The translations under genes were made by a program, and so were the position numbers. This document shows, piece after piece, positions 26,526 through 35,740 of a stretch of 64,000 nucleotides of DNA. Every line of letters begins with the position of its first letter. The stretch's first letter is position 1. The notes under the pieces are model-generated. The model ran no database searches and had not been told where the DNA came from. It worked only from the letters and a program-made list of their open reading frames with translations. Source of the DNA: CAVQCX01 sp963775335 (GTDB taxonomy: Bacteria; Pseudomonadota; Gammaproteobacteria; Chromatiales; Chromatiaceae); contig CAVZIJ010000003.1 of the NCBI GenBank assembly GCA_963775335.1, positions 2,593,407 through 2,657,406 on the forward strand. The letters run 5' to 3'.

Positions 26526-26941
26526 GGCTGGCTCACCCTTTTTCTCATTTCCAGGAGATTGCCCGCCGCTCCCTCGACCGGCAGAAACACCGTCTCGTCC
26601 ATCAGTTGCCGGATGAAGTGGCTGCCCAGCCCGCCCGGGCGAAGGTCGCCGAGGTCGCGGGGCTTCACCTTGGAGGGATCGGCGCGGGGACCGTTATCGG
26701 CAAGACGGAACACCAGCTCCCCGGCATTATCCAGAATCTCCAGGGTGATTTCACCCGCGGCAGAGCCGCCGCCAAAGCCGTGCTGGACGACGTTCATCGC
26801 CGCCTCTCCCAGGGCGAGGACCAGCCCGTCGCGCAGGCTCGGCGGGCATCCCATGCGATCCAGGGTCTCCCGGGCCGCATCGCGAAGCTCTTTGAGCCGG
26901 GGCGCCAGCGCGGGCACGCCGAGCCTCAGCAGCGTTCTCAA
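26522..26941 (-). CDS. Anti-sigma-type serine kinase (RsbW/SpoIIAB-like HATPase)
   Basis: This 139-residue protein is a GHKL ATPase of the anti-sigma kinase group. The N-box reads LALGEAAMNVVQHGFGGG, the G1 box FRLADNGPRADP and the G2 region GLGSHFIRQLMDE. Such kinases phosphorylate a STAS partner on serine, and a STAS gene follows directly. No sigma factor gene is present nearby. The start is a TTG at 26941 whose TTGA overlaps the phosphatase stop, consistent with the other junctions of the operon. Confidence 0.87.
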   Translation of the reverse strand: MRTLLRLGVPALAPRLKELRDAARETLDRMGCPPSLRDGLVLALGEAAMNVVQHGFGGGSAAGEITLEILDNAGELVFRLADNGPRADPSKVKPRDLGDLRPGGLGSHFIRQLMDETVFLPVEGAAGNLLEMRKRVSQP

Positions 26942-28218
26942 CCGCCGCCCTCCACCACCAGCAAGGTGACGTCGTCATGGAGGGGGCCACCGACCTCCAG
27001 CAGGGGCTCGACCAGGGCACGGATGCGCTCCTGGGCCGGCAGGTGGGCCAGGGCGGCCACCCGCTCCTGGAAGCCTGCGGCGGTGAGCTGGCGGGTCTCG
27101 GCGGTGCGCCCTTCGGTGATCCCGTCGGTGAATACGTAGAGCGCTCCGCCGTCGAGATTCAGCTCCACCTCTTCGAACACGAGTCCCGAGAGGATGCCCA
27201 GCGGCGGTGCCCCCGCGGGAAAACGCAGGAAGCGTCCGTCCCGGCCGCGGAAGAGCGGCGGCTCGTGGCCGGCATTGGCCAGGCGCACCCGGTCCGTGAC
27301 GGGGTCGTAGACACCGGCCACCAGGGTCACGAACATCCCCCGGCTGGCGGTCTCGTGGATCTCTTCGTTGACCCGGGCGAGCAGCGGCCCGGGCTCGCTC
27401 TCGAGCTTGGCCAGCGCCCTCAGCAGGCTCGCCACCTTGGCCATGAACAGGGCGGCGTGCACCCCTTTTCCCGAGACGTCGCCCACGGCGAAGAACAGCA
27501 GGCCATTCGCCAGGGGAAAGAACAGATAGAGATCGCCCGAGACGCTGCGAGCGGGGATGTTCAGCCCCTGGATCGGGGCCTCGCGCCCGGGGTCCGGCGG
27601 CAGCAGAGAGCGCTGAATCTCACGGGCGACCTCCAGCTCCTTGCGCATCCGCTCCTGCTCGACCAGCGCCTCGGCCATGCGTGCGTTGTGGATGGCGAGC
27701 GCTGCCGCCGAGGCCAGAGCTATCAGAAACAACCGGTCGGACTCCTCGAACAGGGCCTCGGGACCGCGCTTGTTGATCAGCTCCAGCGCCCCCAATCGAC
27801 GGCCCCGTACGGCGAGCGGCGCGCAGAGCACCGAGCGGGTCCGAAAACCCGTGCCCTCGTCGACCGATTGGTTGAACGCGGGGTCCAGAGCGACGTCGCG
27901 GATCATCTGCGGGGCGTTCTCCTCCAGGGCCCGCCCGATGATTCCCTTGTCGGCGTCGAGGCGCATGCCGGTGATGTTTACCGGGCCGGCGCTGGCGCGG
28001 CATTGCAGGGTCGCGCCACCCTCCTCCAGCAGGAAGATCGAGCCCGCCTCGGCGTCGAGATAACGCATCGACTCCAGCAGCGCGGTACGCAGGGTCTCGT
28101 CAATGTCGAGGGAGGCCGCGAACGCCTGGGTCATCTCCGCCAGGACGGCGAGCTGACCGTGCTCCAGACCGCCAAGTTGGTCGGACAGGCTGGGATGCTT
28201 GCTCTCGTGTCGCCCCAT
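26938..28218 (-). CDS. GAF-domain SpoIIE/RsbU-type serine phosphatase
   Basis: From ATG 28218 the product is 426 residues. Residues 38-182 form a GAF sensor domain (AEAGSIFLLEEGGATLQC, SVLCAPLAVRGRRLGALELIN). A linker with AREIQRSLLPP (198-208) leads to a PP2C/SpoIIE domain (about 213-425) with the metal-binding SVSGDLYLFF and AVGDVSGKGVHAALFMA and the final HDDVTLLVVEG. Such enzymes dephosphorylate the STAS partner in a partner switch. It is the first gene of the seven-gene operon. I rejected the longer start at 28371 because the added sequence has no family match. What the GAF domain senses is unknown. Confidence 0.9.
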   Translation of the reverse strand: MGRHESKHPSLSDQLGGLEHGQLAVLAEMTQAFAASLDIDETLRTALLESMRYLDAEAGSIFLLEEGGATLQCRASAGPVNITGMRLDADKGIIGRALEENAPQMIRDVALDPAFNQSVDEGTGFRTRSVLCAPLAVRGRRLGALELINKRGPEALFEESDRLFLIALASAAALAIHNARMAEALVEQERMRKELEVAREIQRSLLPPDPGREAPIQGLNIPARSVSGDLYLFFPLANGLLFFAVGDVSGKGVHAALFMAKVASLLRALAKLESEPGPLLARVNEEIHETASRGMFVTLVAGVYDPVTDRVRLANAGHEPPLFRGRDGRFLRFPAGAPPLGILSGLVFEEVELNLDGGALYVFTDGITEGRTAETRQLTAAGFQERVAALAHLPAQERIRALVEPLLEVGGPLHDDVTLLVVEGGG

Positions 28219-28487
28219 CGGGCTAAAGTGCCATAGGGCCCGGGGGCTGTCCATGACCGGGCAGATTCGGCGCCCGGACCGAGCTCTCGGAGTCGCTTGC
28301 GCGGGCCCGGTCTGCGTCCACGGCAAGACGCGGCCACCCGCAAGGGGTATCTCCGGAGTGGGCAGACCCACCCATCGCCGTTATCCTGGTCGGGGTCGTT
28401 GCCCGCTTGCGCTGCAGGCGCGGTTGGCGCGCCCGGGCACGCCGTCGTCGCCCCCAGCCGATAAGATCAAGAGACACAAGTCCTTTC

Positions 28488-31349
28488 ATGCGTCCGTTCT
28501 TCCTGCTCCTGTTCTTCTTCTCCGGCGCATGCGGCCTGGTGTACCAGATCGTCTGGGCGCGAATGCTCACCCAGGTGATTGGCACCACGGCCACCGCCGT
28601 CGGCATCGTGCTGGCGGCGTTCATGTCAGGCCTCGCCCTGGGCAGTTGGCTCCTCGGCAAGACGGCCGATCGCCAGCCGGATCCCCTGCGTCTCTACGCC
28701 GCGCTGGAGATCGGCATCGGCGCGACAGCGCTGGCGACACACCTGGCACTGGCGCACCTCGCACCCGTCTATGTCGGGCTCCACGAGCTATTCGGCGGCT
28801 CCGCCACCCTCCTGGCGGCGATGCGGTTCGCATTGGCTTTCGCAATGATCATGGCCCCGACCTGCCTGATGGGCGCCACGCTTCCGGCACTCGCCCGCTT
28901 CTTCGTCCGGCGCCCCGATCTGGTCGGCGCCGACCTGAGCACGGTCTATGCGGCAAATACCCTCGGCGCCGTCCTGGGCGCCATCGCGTGCGGCTTCTAC
29001 CTGATCGGCAAACTCGGCACGGACACCACTGTCTACCTGGCGGTCGCCACGAACCTGGGCATCGGCCTGCTCGCCTGGGTCGGGTCCACCCGGCGCCAGC
29101 CGGCTGCCACGCCCGAGAGCCGGCAGGACCCGTCCGCCCCTGTCCCTGAATCCCCGCCGGGAGCCCCCGTCTCGCGCAGCCTCTATCTGCTCCTGCTGAT
29201 CGGCCTGGGCCTGTCGGGCCTGGCGTCCTTCGCCTACGAGATCTACTGGACGCGCTCCCTGGTCTTCGTTCTAGGCAACTCGACCTACGCACTCACCACC
29301 GTGCTCACCGCCTTTATCGGCGGCGTAGCCCTCGGCGGGTTTCTGGCCCGACTCATCGTCGATCGCGTGTCGGATCGGCTGGCCCTATTTGGCTGGGTGC
29401 AGTTGCTGATCGCGGTCTCCGCCGCAGTCGGCTTGCCGTTGCTGTTCTTCTTCGCCGATCCACAGGCGTTGCGGGATTTCCTACGTGCGTCCTCCAGCGG
29501 GGTCGGCCCGGTGATCTTCGCGCGCTTCGGCATCGCGGTGCTACTGATGCTGGTACCGGCGACCCTGATCGGGGCGACCTTTCCTCTGGCCGGGCGGATC
29601 GGGATCATCGACCTCGAAGAGACGGGTCGGCGGGTGGGGTTGATCTACGCGAGCAATACCCTCGGCAACGTGGCCGGCGCCCTGTTGCCCGGCTTTCTGC
29701 TGATCCAATGGCTGGGCATCCAACGCGGCATCCTGGCGATGGCCCTGATCAACGCCCTGATCGGCTCCGTGTTTGTCGCCGTGCGCTTTGCCCACGGCAC
29801 CCGGCTGCGCTGGGCCGGCGCCGCAGCGGCCCTGATCGCGGTGCTGGTCCCGGTGCTGGTGCCGGCAAGCTTTCAGTTTCCATCGGAAGGAGAGGGTCCG
29901 GGCGATCGGGTGCTCTTCTACCGGGATGGCCCGTCGGCGACCACCAAGGTGACGATCGATCCCGAGACAGGCGCCAAGGTCATGGCAATCGACGGCATCA
30001 TCATCGGGGGCAATACCCACACCGAATACAAGCAGCTGCTGCTGGCCCACTTGCCCAAACTGCTGCTCGACGATTTCTCGACGGAGCTGTCGGTCGGACT
30101 CGGCTCCGGGATGCTCGCGGGCGAGAGCGCCCGGCACCGCGGCGTGCACAGTCTCACCGTCGTGGAGATCGAGCCCAGCGTGGTAGCTGGAGCGGCCTGG
30201 TTCACCCGGGAGAGCCACGGGGTGCTGTCCGATCCGCGGGTCCAGGTGGTGATCGATGACATCGGCGACTATCTGCGGACACACGCGGCGCGCTACCGGG
30301 TCATCTCCGCCGACGAGAAGACCGCGCTGGAGTACGCCTCCAACGGATTCTCCTACTCGCGGGATTACTACACCCTGCTGAGGGAGCACCTGGCCCCGGG
30401 GGGCCTCCTCATCCAGTGGGTGCCGACGGACATGCCGCTCAGCCAGTACCGGATGGTCCTCAAAACCTTCTCGGAGAGCTTCCCCCAGGTGCTCATGGCC
30501 CACTTCATGCCCGCCCTCAAGACCGGCGCCTACAACACGATCCTGATCGGCTCGGCTGCTCCGATTCCGCTCGACATCGCCCGCATGCGGCGGGCCATGG
30601 ACGCCGAGCCGCAGGCCTTCGAAGCCCTGGCGCGCTACGGCCTGACCTCACCGGAGGCCGTTCTTGGCCAGTTCGTCGCCGACGGCGACGCCATCCGCGC
30701 GGCCGTTCGGGACGTACCGGACAACACCCTGTCCCATCCCCGGTATGAATTCTTCTCCCCCGCCGACTACGCGGTGCCCCTCAAGCAGCGGGTCGCGGAG
30801 AACATCGACTTCGTCTCGCGCCTGCGGCGGAAGGCGGGGGCCGGATTCCTTGCCGGGATGCGCCTGGGGGATGAGGCGACCCGGAGGCGCCTGAGCCAGG
30901 CCGAGGAGGCCGAGCTGGCCTTTCTGACCGGCTACCGCTCGAGCCTGGGCCCCGGACCGGTCTCGGCCGCGGATATCTTCCGCGAGTACGACCGGGCACT
31001 GACCCTGGCACCCTGGAACGACAGTCTGCGGGCGCGCATTGCCCTGCATTACCAGGCCATCGGGGCTTCCCAGCGGAGCGCCTGGGGCCAGGTCGGGATG
31101 CTCGAGCACGCCGTCGCGGTCTACGACAAGAGCCCTACGGTATACGTCGACTACGGTGTCGCGCTGGAGCGCCTTGGCAGGGAAGACCAGGCCCGCGAGG
31201 CGGTACGGCGCGCCACCGAGCTGGACCCAAGCCTGATCGCCGCCCGTCGGGCGCTCGGGGGCCTCCTGCTCGAAGCGGGACGGACCCAGGAGGCCCAGGT
31301 ACAGCTACGGGCCTTGGGCGACCTGCAGCGGGCCGCACTCGGGCGCTGA
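28488..31349 (+). CDS. Fused MFS-like/spermidine-synthase-like membrane protein with TPR tail
   Basis: From ATG 28488 the product is 953 residues. About 12 hydrophobic segments cover residues 1-480 (starting MRPFFLLLFFFSGACGLVYQIVWAR, with IGATFPLAGRIGI later). They are followed by a methyltransferase-like SpeE domain (about 500-720, VGLGSGMLAGES with VVEIEPSVV and the loop DDIGDYLRTHAARYRVI), and a C-terminal TPR region (AVYDKSPTVYVDYGVALERLGREDQAREAVRRA). Proteins of this plan are widespread and annotated as fused MFS/spermidine synthase; no substrate is established. Its 5' neighbour is divergent and the nitrilase follows on the same strand. Confidence 0.85.
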   Translation: MRPFFLLLFFFSGACGLVYQIVWARMLTQVIGTTATAVGIVLAAFMSGLALGSWLLGKTADRQPDPLRLYAALEIGIGATALATHLALAHLAPVYVGLHELFGGSATLLAAMRFALAFAMIMAPTCLMGATLPALARFFVRRPDLVGADLSTVYAANTLGAVLGAIACGFYLIGKLGTDTTVYLAVATNLGIGLLAWVGSTRRQPAATPESRQDPSAPVPESPPGAPVSRSLYLLLLIGLGLSGLASFAYEIYWTRSLVFVLGNSTYALTTVLTAFIGGVALGGFLARLIVDRVSDRLALFGWVQLLIAVSAAVGLPLLFFFADPQALRDFLRASSSGVGPVIFARFGIAVLLMLVPATLIGATFPLAGRIGIIDLEETGRRVGLIYASNTLGNVAGALLPGFLLIQWLGIQRGILAMALINALIGSVFVAVRFAHGTRLRWAGAAAALIAVLVPVLVPASFQFPSEGEGPGDRVLFYRDGPSATTKVTIDPETGAKVMAIDGIIIGGNTHTEYKQLLLAHLPKLLLDDFSTELSVGLGSGMLAGESARHRGVHSLTVVEIEPSVVAGAAWFTRESHGVLSDPRVQVVIDDIGDYLRTHAARYRVISADEKTALEYASNGFSYSRDYYTLLREHLAPGGLLIQWVPTDMPLSQYRMVLKTFSESFPQVLMAHFMPALKTGAYNTILIGSAAPIPLDIARMRRAMDAEPQAFEALARYGLTSPEAVLGQFVADGDAIRAAVRDVPDNTLSHPRYEFFSPADYAVPLKQRVAENIDFVSRLRRKAGAGFLAGMRLGDEATRRRLSQAEEAELAFLTGYRSSLGPGPVSAADIFREYDRALTLAPWNDSLRARIALHYQAIGASQRSAWGQVGMLEHAVAVYDKSPTVYVDYGVALERLGREDQAREAVRRATELDPSLIAARRALGGLLLEAGRTQEAQVQLRALGDLQRAALGR

Positions 31350-31463
31350 TCCGCCGATCGGCCGCGCGCTGCGGGCCCAAGTCGCCTTGCGTACCCGCCA
31401 AAGTGCGCAGTGGCCCCACACTTGTGACTGCGGACCCGGCAACCATCCACGGAGGCAGAGGCG

Positions 31464-32399
31464 ATGTACCGAGCGGCGATCATCCAGACGGCGCCCGTCC
31501 TTTTGGAGCGGGAAGAGACGATCCAGAAGGCGGTGGATCTCGTGGGCCAGGCGGCTGCGCAAGGGGCCGGGCTCATCGTTCTGCCCGAGGCCTTCCTTCC
31601 GGGCTATCCGGCCTGGATCTGGCGCCTGAGGCCCGGCACCGACTGGGACCTGAGCGAGGCGCTTCACGCGCGACTGCTCGCCAACGCAGTCGACCTGGAG
31701 CGCGGCGACCTAGCCCCCCTGGAAGCGGCGGCCAGAACACATGGGGTCAGCGTCGTGTGCGGCATGAACGAGCGGGAGGGCCGCCTCGGACGGACCACGC
31801 TCTACAACACGGTGGTCGTCATCGGCCCCACGGGGGAGATCCTCAACCGACACCGCAAGCTCATGCCCACCAACCCGGAGCGGATGGTCTGGGGCCTGGG
31901 AGACGGCTCCGGCCTGAAGGTGGTCGAGACCCCCTGCGGGCGGCTCGGCACGCTGATCTGCTGGGAGAGCTATATGCCCCTGGCGAGGTACGCCCTGTAC
32001 GGGCAGGGGATAGAGATCTACGTCGCGCCCACTTACGACAGCGGCGAGGACTGGCTCGGAACGTTGCAGCACATCGCCCGAGAAGGCCGCTGCTGGGTGC
32101 TCGGCAGCGGGACGCTGCTGCGAGGCAGCGACATCCCCGCAGATCTGCCGGGCCGCAGCGTGCTGTATCCGGACGCCGATGAATGGGTGAATCCGGGCGA
32201 TTCGGTGGTCATCGCCCCCGGCGGCGGGATCGTCGCGGGGCCCCTGCACCGGGAAGAGGCAATACTGTTTGCAGAGATCGACCGCGGACGGGTCGGCGCC
32301 GCCAGGCGGGCGCTGGACGTGGTGGGCCATTATGCCCGCCCGGACATCTTTCGGCTGCACGTCGACACCCAGCCCCAGACGCCGCTGGAGCTCGAGTGA
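31464..32399 (+). CDS. Nitrilase (carbon-nitrogen hydrolase family)
   Basis: The product is 311 residues with the complete catalytic triad: Glu42 in VLPEAFLPGYP, Lys132 in RHRKLMPTNPER and Cys166 in TLICWESYMPLARY. The Cys-Trp-Glu signature and length fit true nitrilases (nitrile to acid plus ammonia) better than amidases. The ATG is preceded by GGAGG nine bases upstream. The nearest other gene on this strand ends 114 bases earlier; the emr operon converges on it. Substrate preference cannot be judged from the sequence. Confidence 0.93.
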   Translation: MYRAAIIQTAPVLLEREETIQKAVDLVGQAAAQGAGLIVLPEAFLPGYPAWIWRLRPGTDWDLSEALHARLLANAVDLERGDLAPLEAAARTHGVSVVCGMNEREGRLGRTTLYNTVVVIGPTGEILNRHRKLMPTNPERMVWGLGDGSGLKVVETPCGRLGTLICWESYMPLARYALYGQGIEIYVAPTYDSGEDWLGTLQHIAREGRCWVLGSGTLLRGSDIPADLPGRSVLYPDADEWVNPGDSVVIAPGGGIVAGPLHREEAILFAEIDRGRVGAARRALDVVGHYARPDIFRLHVDTQPQTPLELE

Positions 32400-32428
32400 C
32401 GGTGGCGAGCCGGCGCCGCCGACCCTGG

Positions 32429-33943
32429 CTACTCCGCCACGGCCGGCGTCGGGGGAACGTGGAGCCGTCCGCCTTTCATCACGAACACCAGCGGCAGCAT
32501 GGCGGCGAAGGCCAGAGCGACGAAGATGTAGGCGTCGAGAAAAGCGATCATCTGTGACTGGCGGGCGAGCTCCCGGCCCAGCACCGCGGCCCCCTGAGGC
32601 GTCCCCGCGATCGACAGCCGAGCCAGATACCGCGTGAGCTCCGGGTTGAAGGGCTCGATATGGCCGCCGACATTGTGCCAGGCGATCTGGGCATGGCGGG
32701 TGAGCACCGTGGCCACCACCGAGATGCCGACGCCCGAGCCGATGGTCCGCAGCAGGCTGAACAGCCCCGCGGCCTCGGCCGAGAGCCGCTTGGGCAGGGT
32801 GGAGAAGGCCAGGGTGGACAGGGGTACGAACACCATGCCCAGCCCCATCCCCTGCAGGATCATCGGCGTCACGACGCGGGCCGTCCCCATGACCAGGCTG
32901 TACTGGGTGGTCTGGTAGGACCCCAGACTGAAGATCAGGATCCCGGCAACGATCAGCAGCCGCGGGTCCGTGCGGTTGATGAGTCGGCCGACCACGAGCA
33001 TGCTGAACATGCTGGCCAGCCCGCGCGGGGCCAGGACCAGTCCCGTCGTGATGGTCGGATAATCCATCAGCCCCTCCAGCATCAAGGGCTGGAGCAGCAT
33101 GGACCCGTAGAGCCCCAGCCCCAGGAATGCGATAAGCAGGCTCGCGGTCGCGAAGTTGCGGTCGGTGAAGAGCTCGGGGCTGAACAGGGCATGCCCTGTG
33201 TGGGTGCGGGCATGCAAGTAGTAGCCGACGAAGCCGACCAGGCTGAGATAGGCGGTGAACTGGATGGTCGTGGAGGAGAACCAATCGTCGGTGGTGCCGC
33301 GATCCAGCACGTACTGCAGGCCCCCGATCCCCAGTACCAGCAGAACGAGGCCCAGCCAGTCCATCTCCCGGCCGTGCTGGTCCGTGTCCGGGACATAGCG
33401 CAGCACCATCAGGACCGACATCAAACCCACCGGCAGGTTGATGAAGAAGGTCCAGCGCCAGGACAGGACCTGGGTGAGCCAGCCCCCGAGGGTCGGCCCC
33501 AGGATGGGACCCAGCATCACGCCCATGCCCCAGATGGCCATGGCCTTGCCACGCTCATGCAGCGGGAAGGTGTGCACCATGACGGACTGGGACAGGGGCA
33601 CCAGCGCCGCCCCGGCCACGCCCTGGGCCAGGCGGAAGAAGACGATCTCGGTCAGATTGGAGGCCAGCCCGCACAGCATGGACGCGGCCACGAATCCGAC
33701 GATGCTTACGGCCAGGTAGCGCCGCACGCCCATGCGGTCCGAGAAATAGCCCGTGAGCGGCATGAAGATGCCGGACGAGACGATGTAGCTGGTCAGCACC
33801 CAGCTGATCTGGTCCGGGGTGGCCGACAGGGCGCCCTGCATGTGGGGCAGAGCCACGTTGACGATGGTCGTGTCGAGCACCTGCATGACCGTGGCCGACA
33901 TGACGGCCACGGTGATCAGCAGACGCTGCCCACGCTCGTCCAT
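32429..33943 (-). CDS. emrB: DHA2-family MFS multidrug efflux transporter (EmrB-like)
   Basis: The 504-residue product starts at ATG 33943 (MDERGQRLLITVAVMSATVM) and has 14 predicted membrane helices with the DHA2 motifs LDTTIVNVALPHMQGAL and VTSYIVSSGIFMPLTGYFSDRMG, and WRWTFFINLPVG in helix 5-6. It pairs with the HlyD-type gene upstream, whose stop overlaps this start by one base. Together with an outer-membrane channel such a pair exports hydrophobic drugs. No outer-membrane factor gene is present here. Confidence 0.92.
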   Translation of the reverse strand: MDERGQRLLITVAVMSATVMQVLDTTIVNVALPHMQGALSATPDQISWVLTSYIVSSGIFMPLTGYFSDRMGVRRYLAVSIVGFVAASMLCGLASNLTEIVFFRLAQGVAGAALVPLSQSVMVHTFPLHERGKAMAIWGMGVMLGPILGPTLGGWLTQVLSWRWTFFINLPVGLMSVLMVLRYVPDTDQHGREMDWLGLVLLVLGIGGLQYVLDRGTTDDWFSSTTIQFTAYLSLVGFVGYYLHARTHTGHALFSPELFTDRNFATASLLIAFLGLGLYGSMLLQPLMLEGLMDYPTITTGLVLAPRGLASMFSMLVVGRLINRTDPRLLIVAGILIFSLGSYQTTQYSLVMGTARVVTPMILQGMGLGMVFVPLSTLAFSTLPKRLSAEAAGLFSLLRTIGSGVGISVVATVLTRHAQIAWHNVGGHIEPFNPELTRYLARLSIAGTPQGAAVLGRELARQSQMIAFLDAYIFVALAFAAMLPLVFVMKGGRLHVPPTPAVAE

Positions 33944-34956
33944 CAGGACCCTTTCGTGGCCGCGGTGGGCATCGGTTGCGCCGTGGTATCGACGGTGACG
34001 ACGGCGCTCGTGCCCACGCGCAGGGGGAGCCGCGGATCGGGATCTTCGATAACCACCCGCACGGGCACCCTCTGGGTGACCTTGACCCAGTTGCCACTGG
34101 CGTTCTGCGGCGGCAGGAGGGAGAACGCCGCGCCGGCGGCCGCCCCGATGCTTTCCACCCGGCCCTCGAAGGCGTGGTCGGGATACATGTCCACCCTGAC
34201 CTGCGCCGGCTGTCCGGGGGCGATGCGCTCTAGCTGGGTCTCCTTGTAATTCGCCTCCACCCAGTAGCGATCCGTACACACCAGCACGAACAGATCGCTG
34301 TCGGCGCGCACCACGCTGCCCGGGCGCAGGCTCAGCTCCCCGATCTGACCGCTGCACGGCGCCTGGACCCGGGTGTTGTCCAGCTCCCACCGGGCTCGGT
34401 CCAGGGCCGCCTTGGCCTCGACCACCCGGTCATTGGCCTCGCCGGCGGCGCCCAGCGCCCGGCGGGCCTCTTCGAGCCCCGCCTGGGCCACCTGAAGGTT
34501 GGCTTGCGCGCTCTGGTAATCCGCCTCGGCGTCCTCGAGGCTCTGCTGGGCCAGGTAATCCTTCTTGATCAGCCGCTGGGCGCGCTCGGACTTGGACCGG
34601 GCGTTGGCGAGAAGCACGTCTCGGTGGTGTACCTCTGCCTCGGCGGAGCGCACCCCGGCCTCCAGCTGCATGACCTGGCGCCGGGCCTGGCCCAGCCGGG
34701 CCTGGCCCTCCTCCACCGCGAAGCGAAACGGCTCGGGGTCGATTGTGAACAGCAGATCTCCGCGTGCCACGTGCTGTTGATCGGTCACCAGGACCTTCGT
34801 GAGGCGCCCGGTGACCCGCGGGGCCACCCGGACCACGTTGGCGTTCAGATAGGCGTCATCGGTGCTGGGGTGCCTGATGCCATAGGCCTGATAACCCCAG
34901 ATGCCCGCCGCGCCTGCAGCGACAGCGCCGGTCAACACGAGGATCTTCAACTGCAT
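33943..34956 (-). CDS. emrA: HlyD/EmrA-family membrane fusion protein
   Basis: The 337-residue periplasmic adaptor has one N-terminal membrane segment (ILVLTGAVAAGAAGIWGYQAYG), then STDDAYLNANVVRVAPRVTGRL, the conserved EmrA entry to the lipoyl domain, a long helical hairpin (about 75-190), and the second lipoyl half with APCSGQIGELSLRPGSVV. The C-terminus carries QRVPVRVVIEDPD. It is coupled by TGATG to emrB and lies 39 bases after the MarR gene, so marR-emrA-emrB is probably one operon. Confidence 0.92.
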   Translation of the reverse strand: MQLKILVLTGAVAAGAAGIWGYQAYGIRHPSTDDAYLNANVVRVAPRVTGRLTKVLVTDQQHVARGDLLFTIDPEPFRFAVEEGQARLGQARRQVMQLEAGVRSAEAEVHHRDVLLANARSKSERAQRLIKKDYLAQQSLEDAEADYQSAQANLQVAQAGLEEARRALGAAGEANDRVVEAKAALDRARWELDNTRVQAPCSGQIGELSLRPGSVVRADSDLFVLVCTDRYWVEANYKETQLERIAPGQPAQVRVDMYPDHAFEGRVESIGAAAGAAFSLLPPQNASGNWVKVTQRVPVRVVIEDPDPRLPLRVGTSAVVTVDTTAQPMPTAATKGS

Positions 34957-34995
34957 CCGCTCGACTCCGATGACCCGGGCTGCACGCGTCGCTGG

Positions 34996-35433
34996 CTACA
35001 GCTGCTCGGCCTTGTGCCTGATCTGCTTCAGCACACCGATGCAGACCTCGACCTGGCCGGGGTCCAGGTCCACCAGCAGGTCGCGGCGCAGCTGCGCCGC
35101 GACTTGGTCGATCCGGCTGACCACCCCGCGCGCCTGCTCGGTCAGGTGCACCGTCTTCGCGCGCCGGTCCTGCGGGGACTCGCGACGCTCGATCCAGCCG
35201 TCCGCGCTCATGCGGTCCAGCAGCCGGACGAGCGTCGGGCCCTCGATACCGACCCACTGGGCGAGGTCCTTCTGCACGGCCCCGTCGCCGCGCCGGTGCA
35301 GCTGCAGCAGTACCAGCCAGCGTGCCTGACTCAGCCCCAGGGGCCGCAGACGCTCATCGAGCCGGGCGCGCCAGAGTCTGGCGGTCTCCCCCAACAACGG
35401 CCCCAGCCGTTCCCATCCGGATTGCATGGACAT
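34996..35433 (-). CDS. MarR-family transcriptional regulator
   Basis: The product is about 145 residues from ATG 35433 (ATG 35427 is equally possible). The winged helix-turn-helix is visible in LSQARWLVLLQLHRRG, VQKDLAQWVGIEGPTLVRLLDRM and the wing IERRESPQDRRAKTVHLTEQA. It leads the efflux operon and is likely its local repressor. A small inverted repeat 18 bases upstream of the start (35452-35461) could be its operator. The strongest relatives by motif are the SlyA/MarR group. Confidence 0.9.
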   Translation of the reverse strand: MSMQSGWERLGPLLGETARLWRARLDERLRPLGLSQARWLVLLQLHRRGDGAVQKDLAQWVGIEGPTLVRLLDRMSADGWIERRESPQDRRAKTVHLTEQARGVVSRIDQVAAQLRRDLLVDLDPGQVEVCIGVLKQIRHKAEQL

Positions 35434-35451
35434 ACCTGTATCACTAATAGA

Positions 35452-35461
35452 TAGCGTGCTA
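35452..35461. promoter_or_regulatory. Possible MarR operator half of the emr promoter
   Basis: The AT-rich stretch 35431-35475 just upstream of the regulator contains an inverted repeat TAGC-GT-GCTA, in a region otherwise of high GC. MarR proteins usually bind such short palindromes over their own promoter. This is position-based inference; no clear -35/-10 pair was fixed. Confidence 0.35.
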
Positions 35462-35505
35462 ACGATATCATAAACAGAGACGCTCAGGGAGCCGGTAGGT
35501 TCCAA

Positions 35506-35740
35506 TATCTCCGCTTAAGAGGCCGGCTCTGTCGCCGATACCGTGCCGTCTTGCGGCCGGTCGCCGAGAGAGCTGGGCTCTATGGGCGCGATGGACCCCG
35601 TGCGCCGTGCCGTGGCTATCGCGAGCTGGAGCTCGATCCCAGAATCCCCGCCTGGCCTCTGTCGGTCGCGGCATGAAAGCCGCTCCTTGGAGAGGGCATG
35701 TCGCCCACTATGGGCAGCGAAACCGCCTGCCAGCCACGCA
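35506..35740. repeat. Spacer with two REP-like palindromes
   Basis: This gap between the regulator and the DedA gene holds no gene. It carries GCGAGCTGGAGCTCG at 35621-35635, the same core as at 46356, and a second palindrome at 35668-35683 (GCGGC, six bases, GCCGC) within GTCGGTCGCGGC and AGCCGCTCCTTGG. The pair of facing units is typical of REP doublets. Confidence 0.6.
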
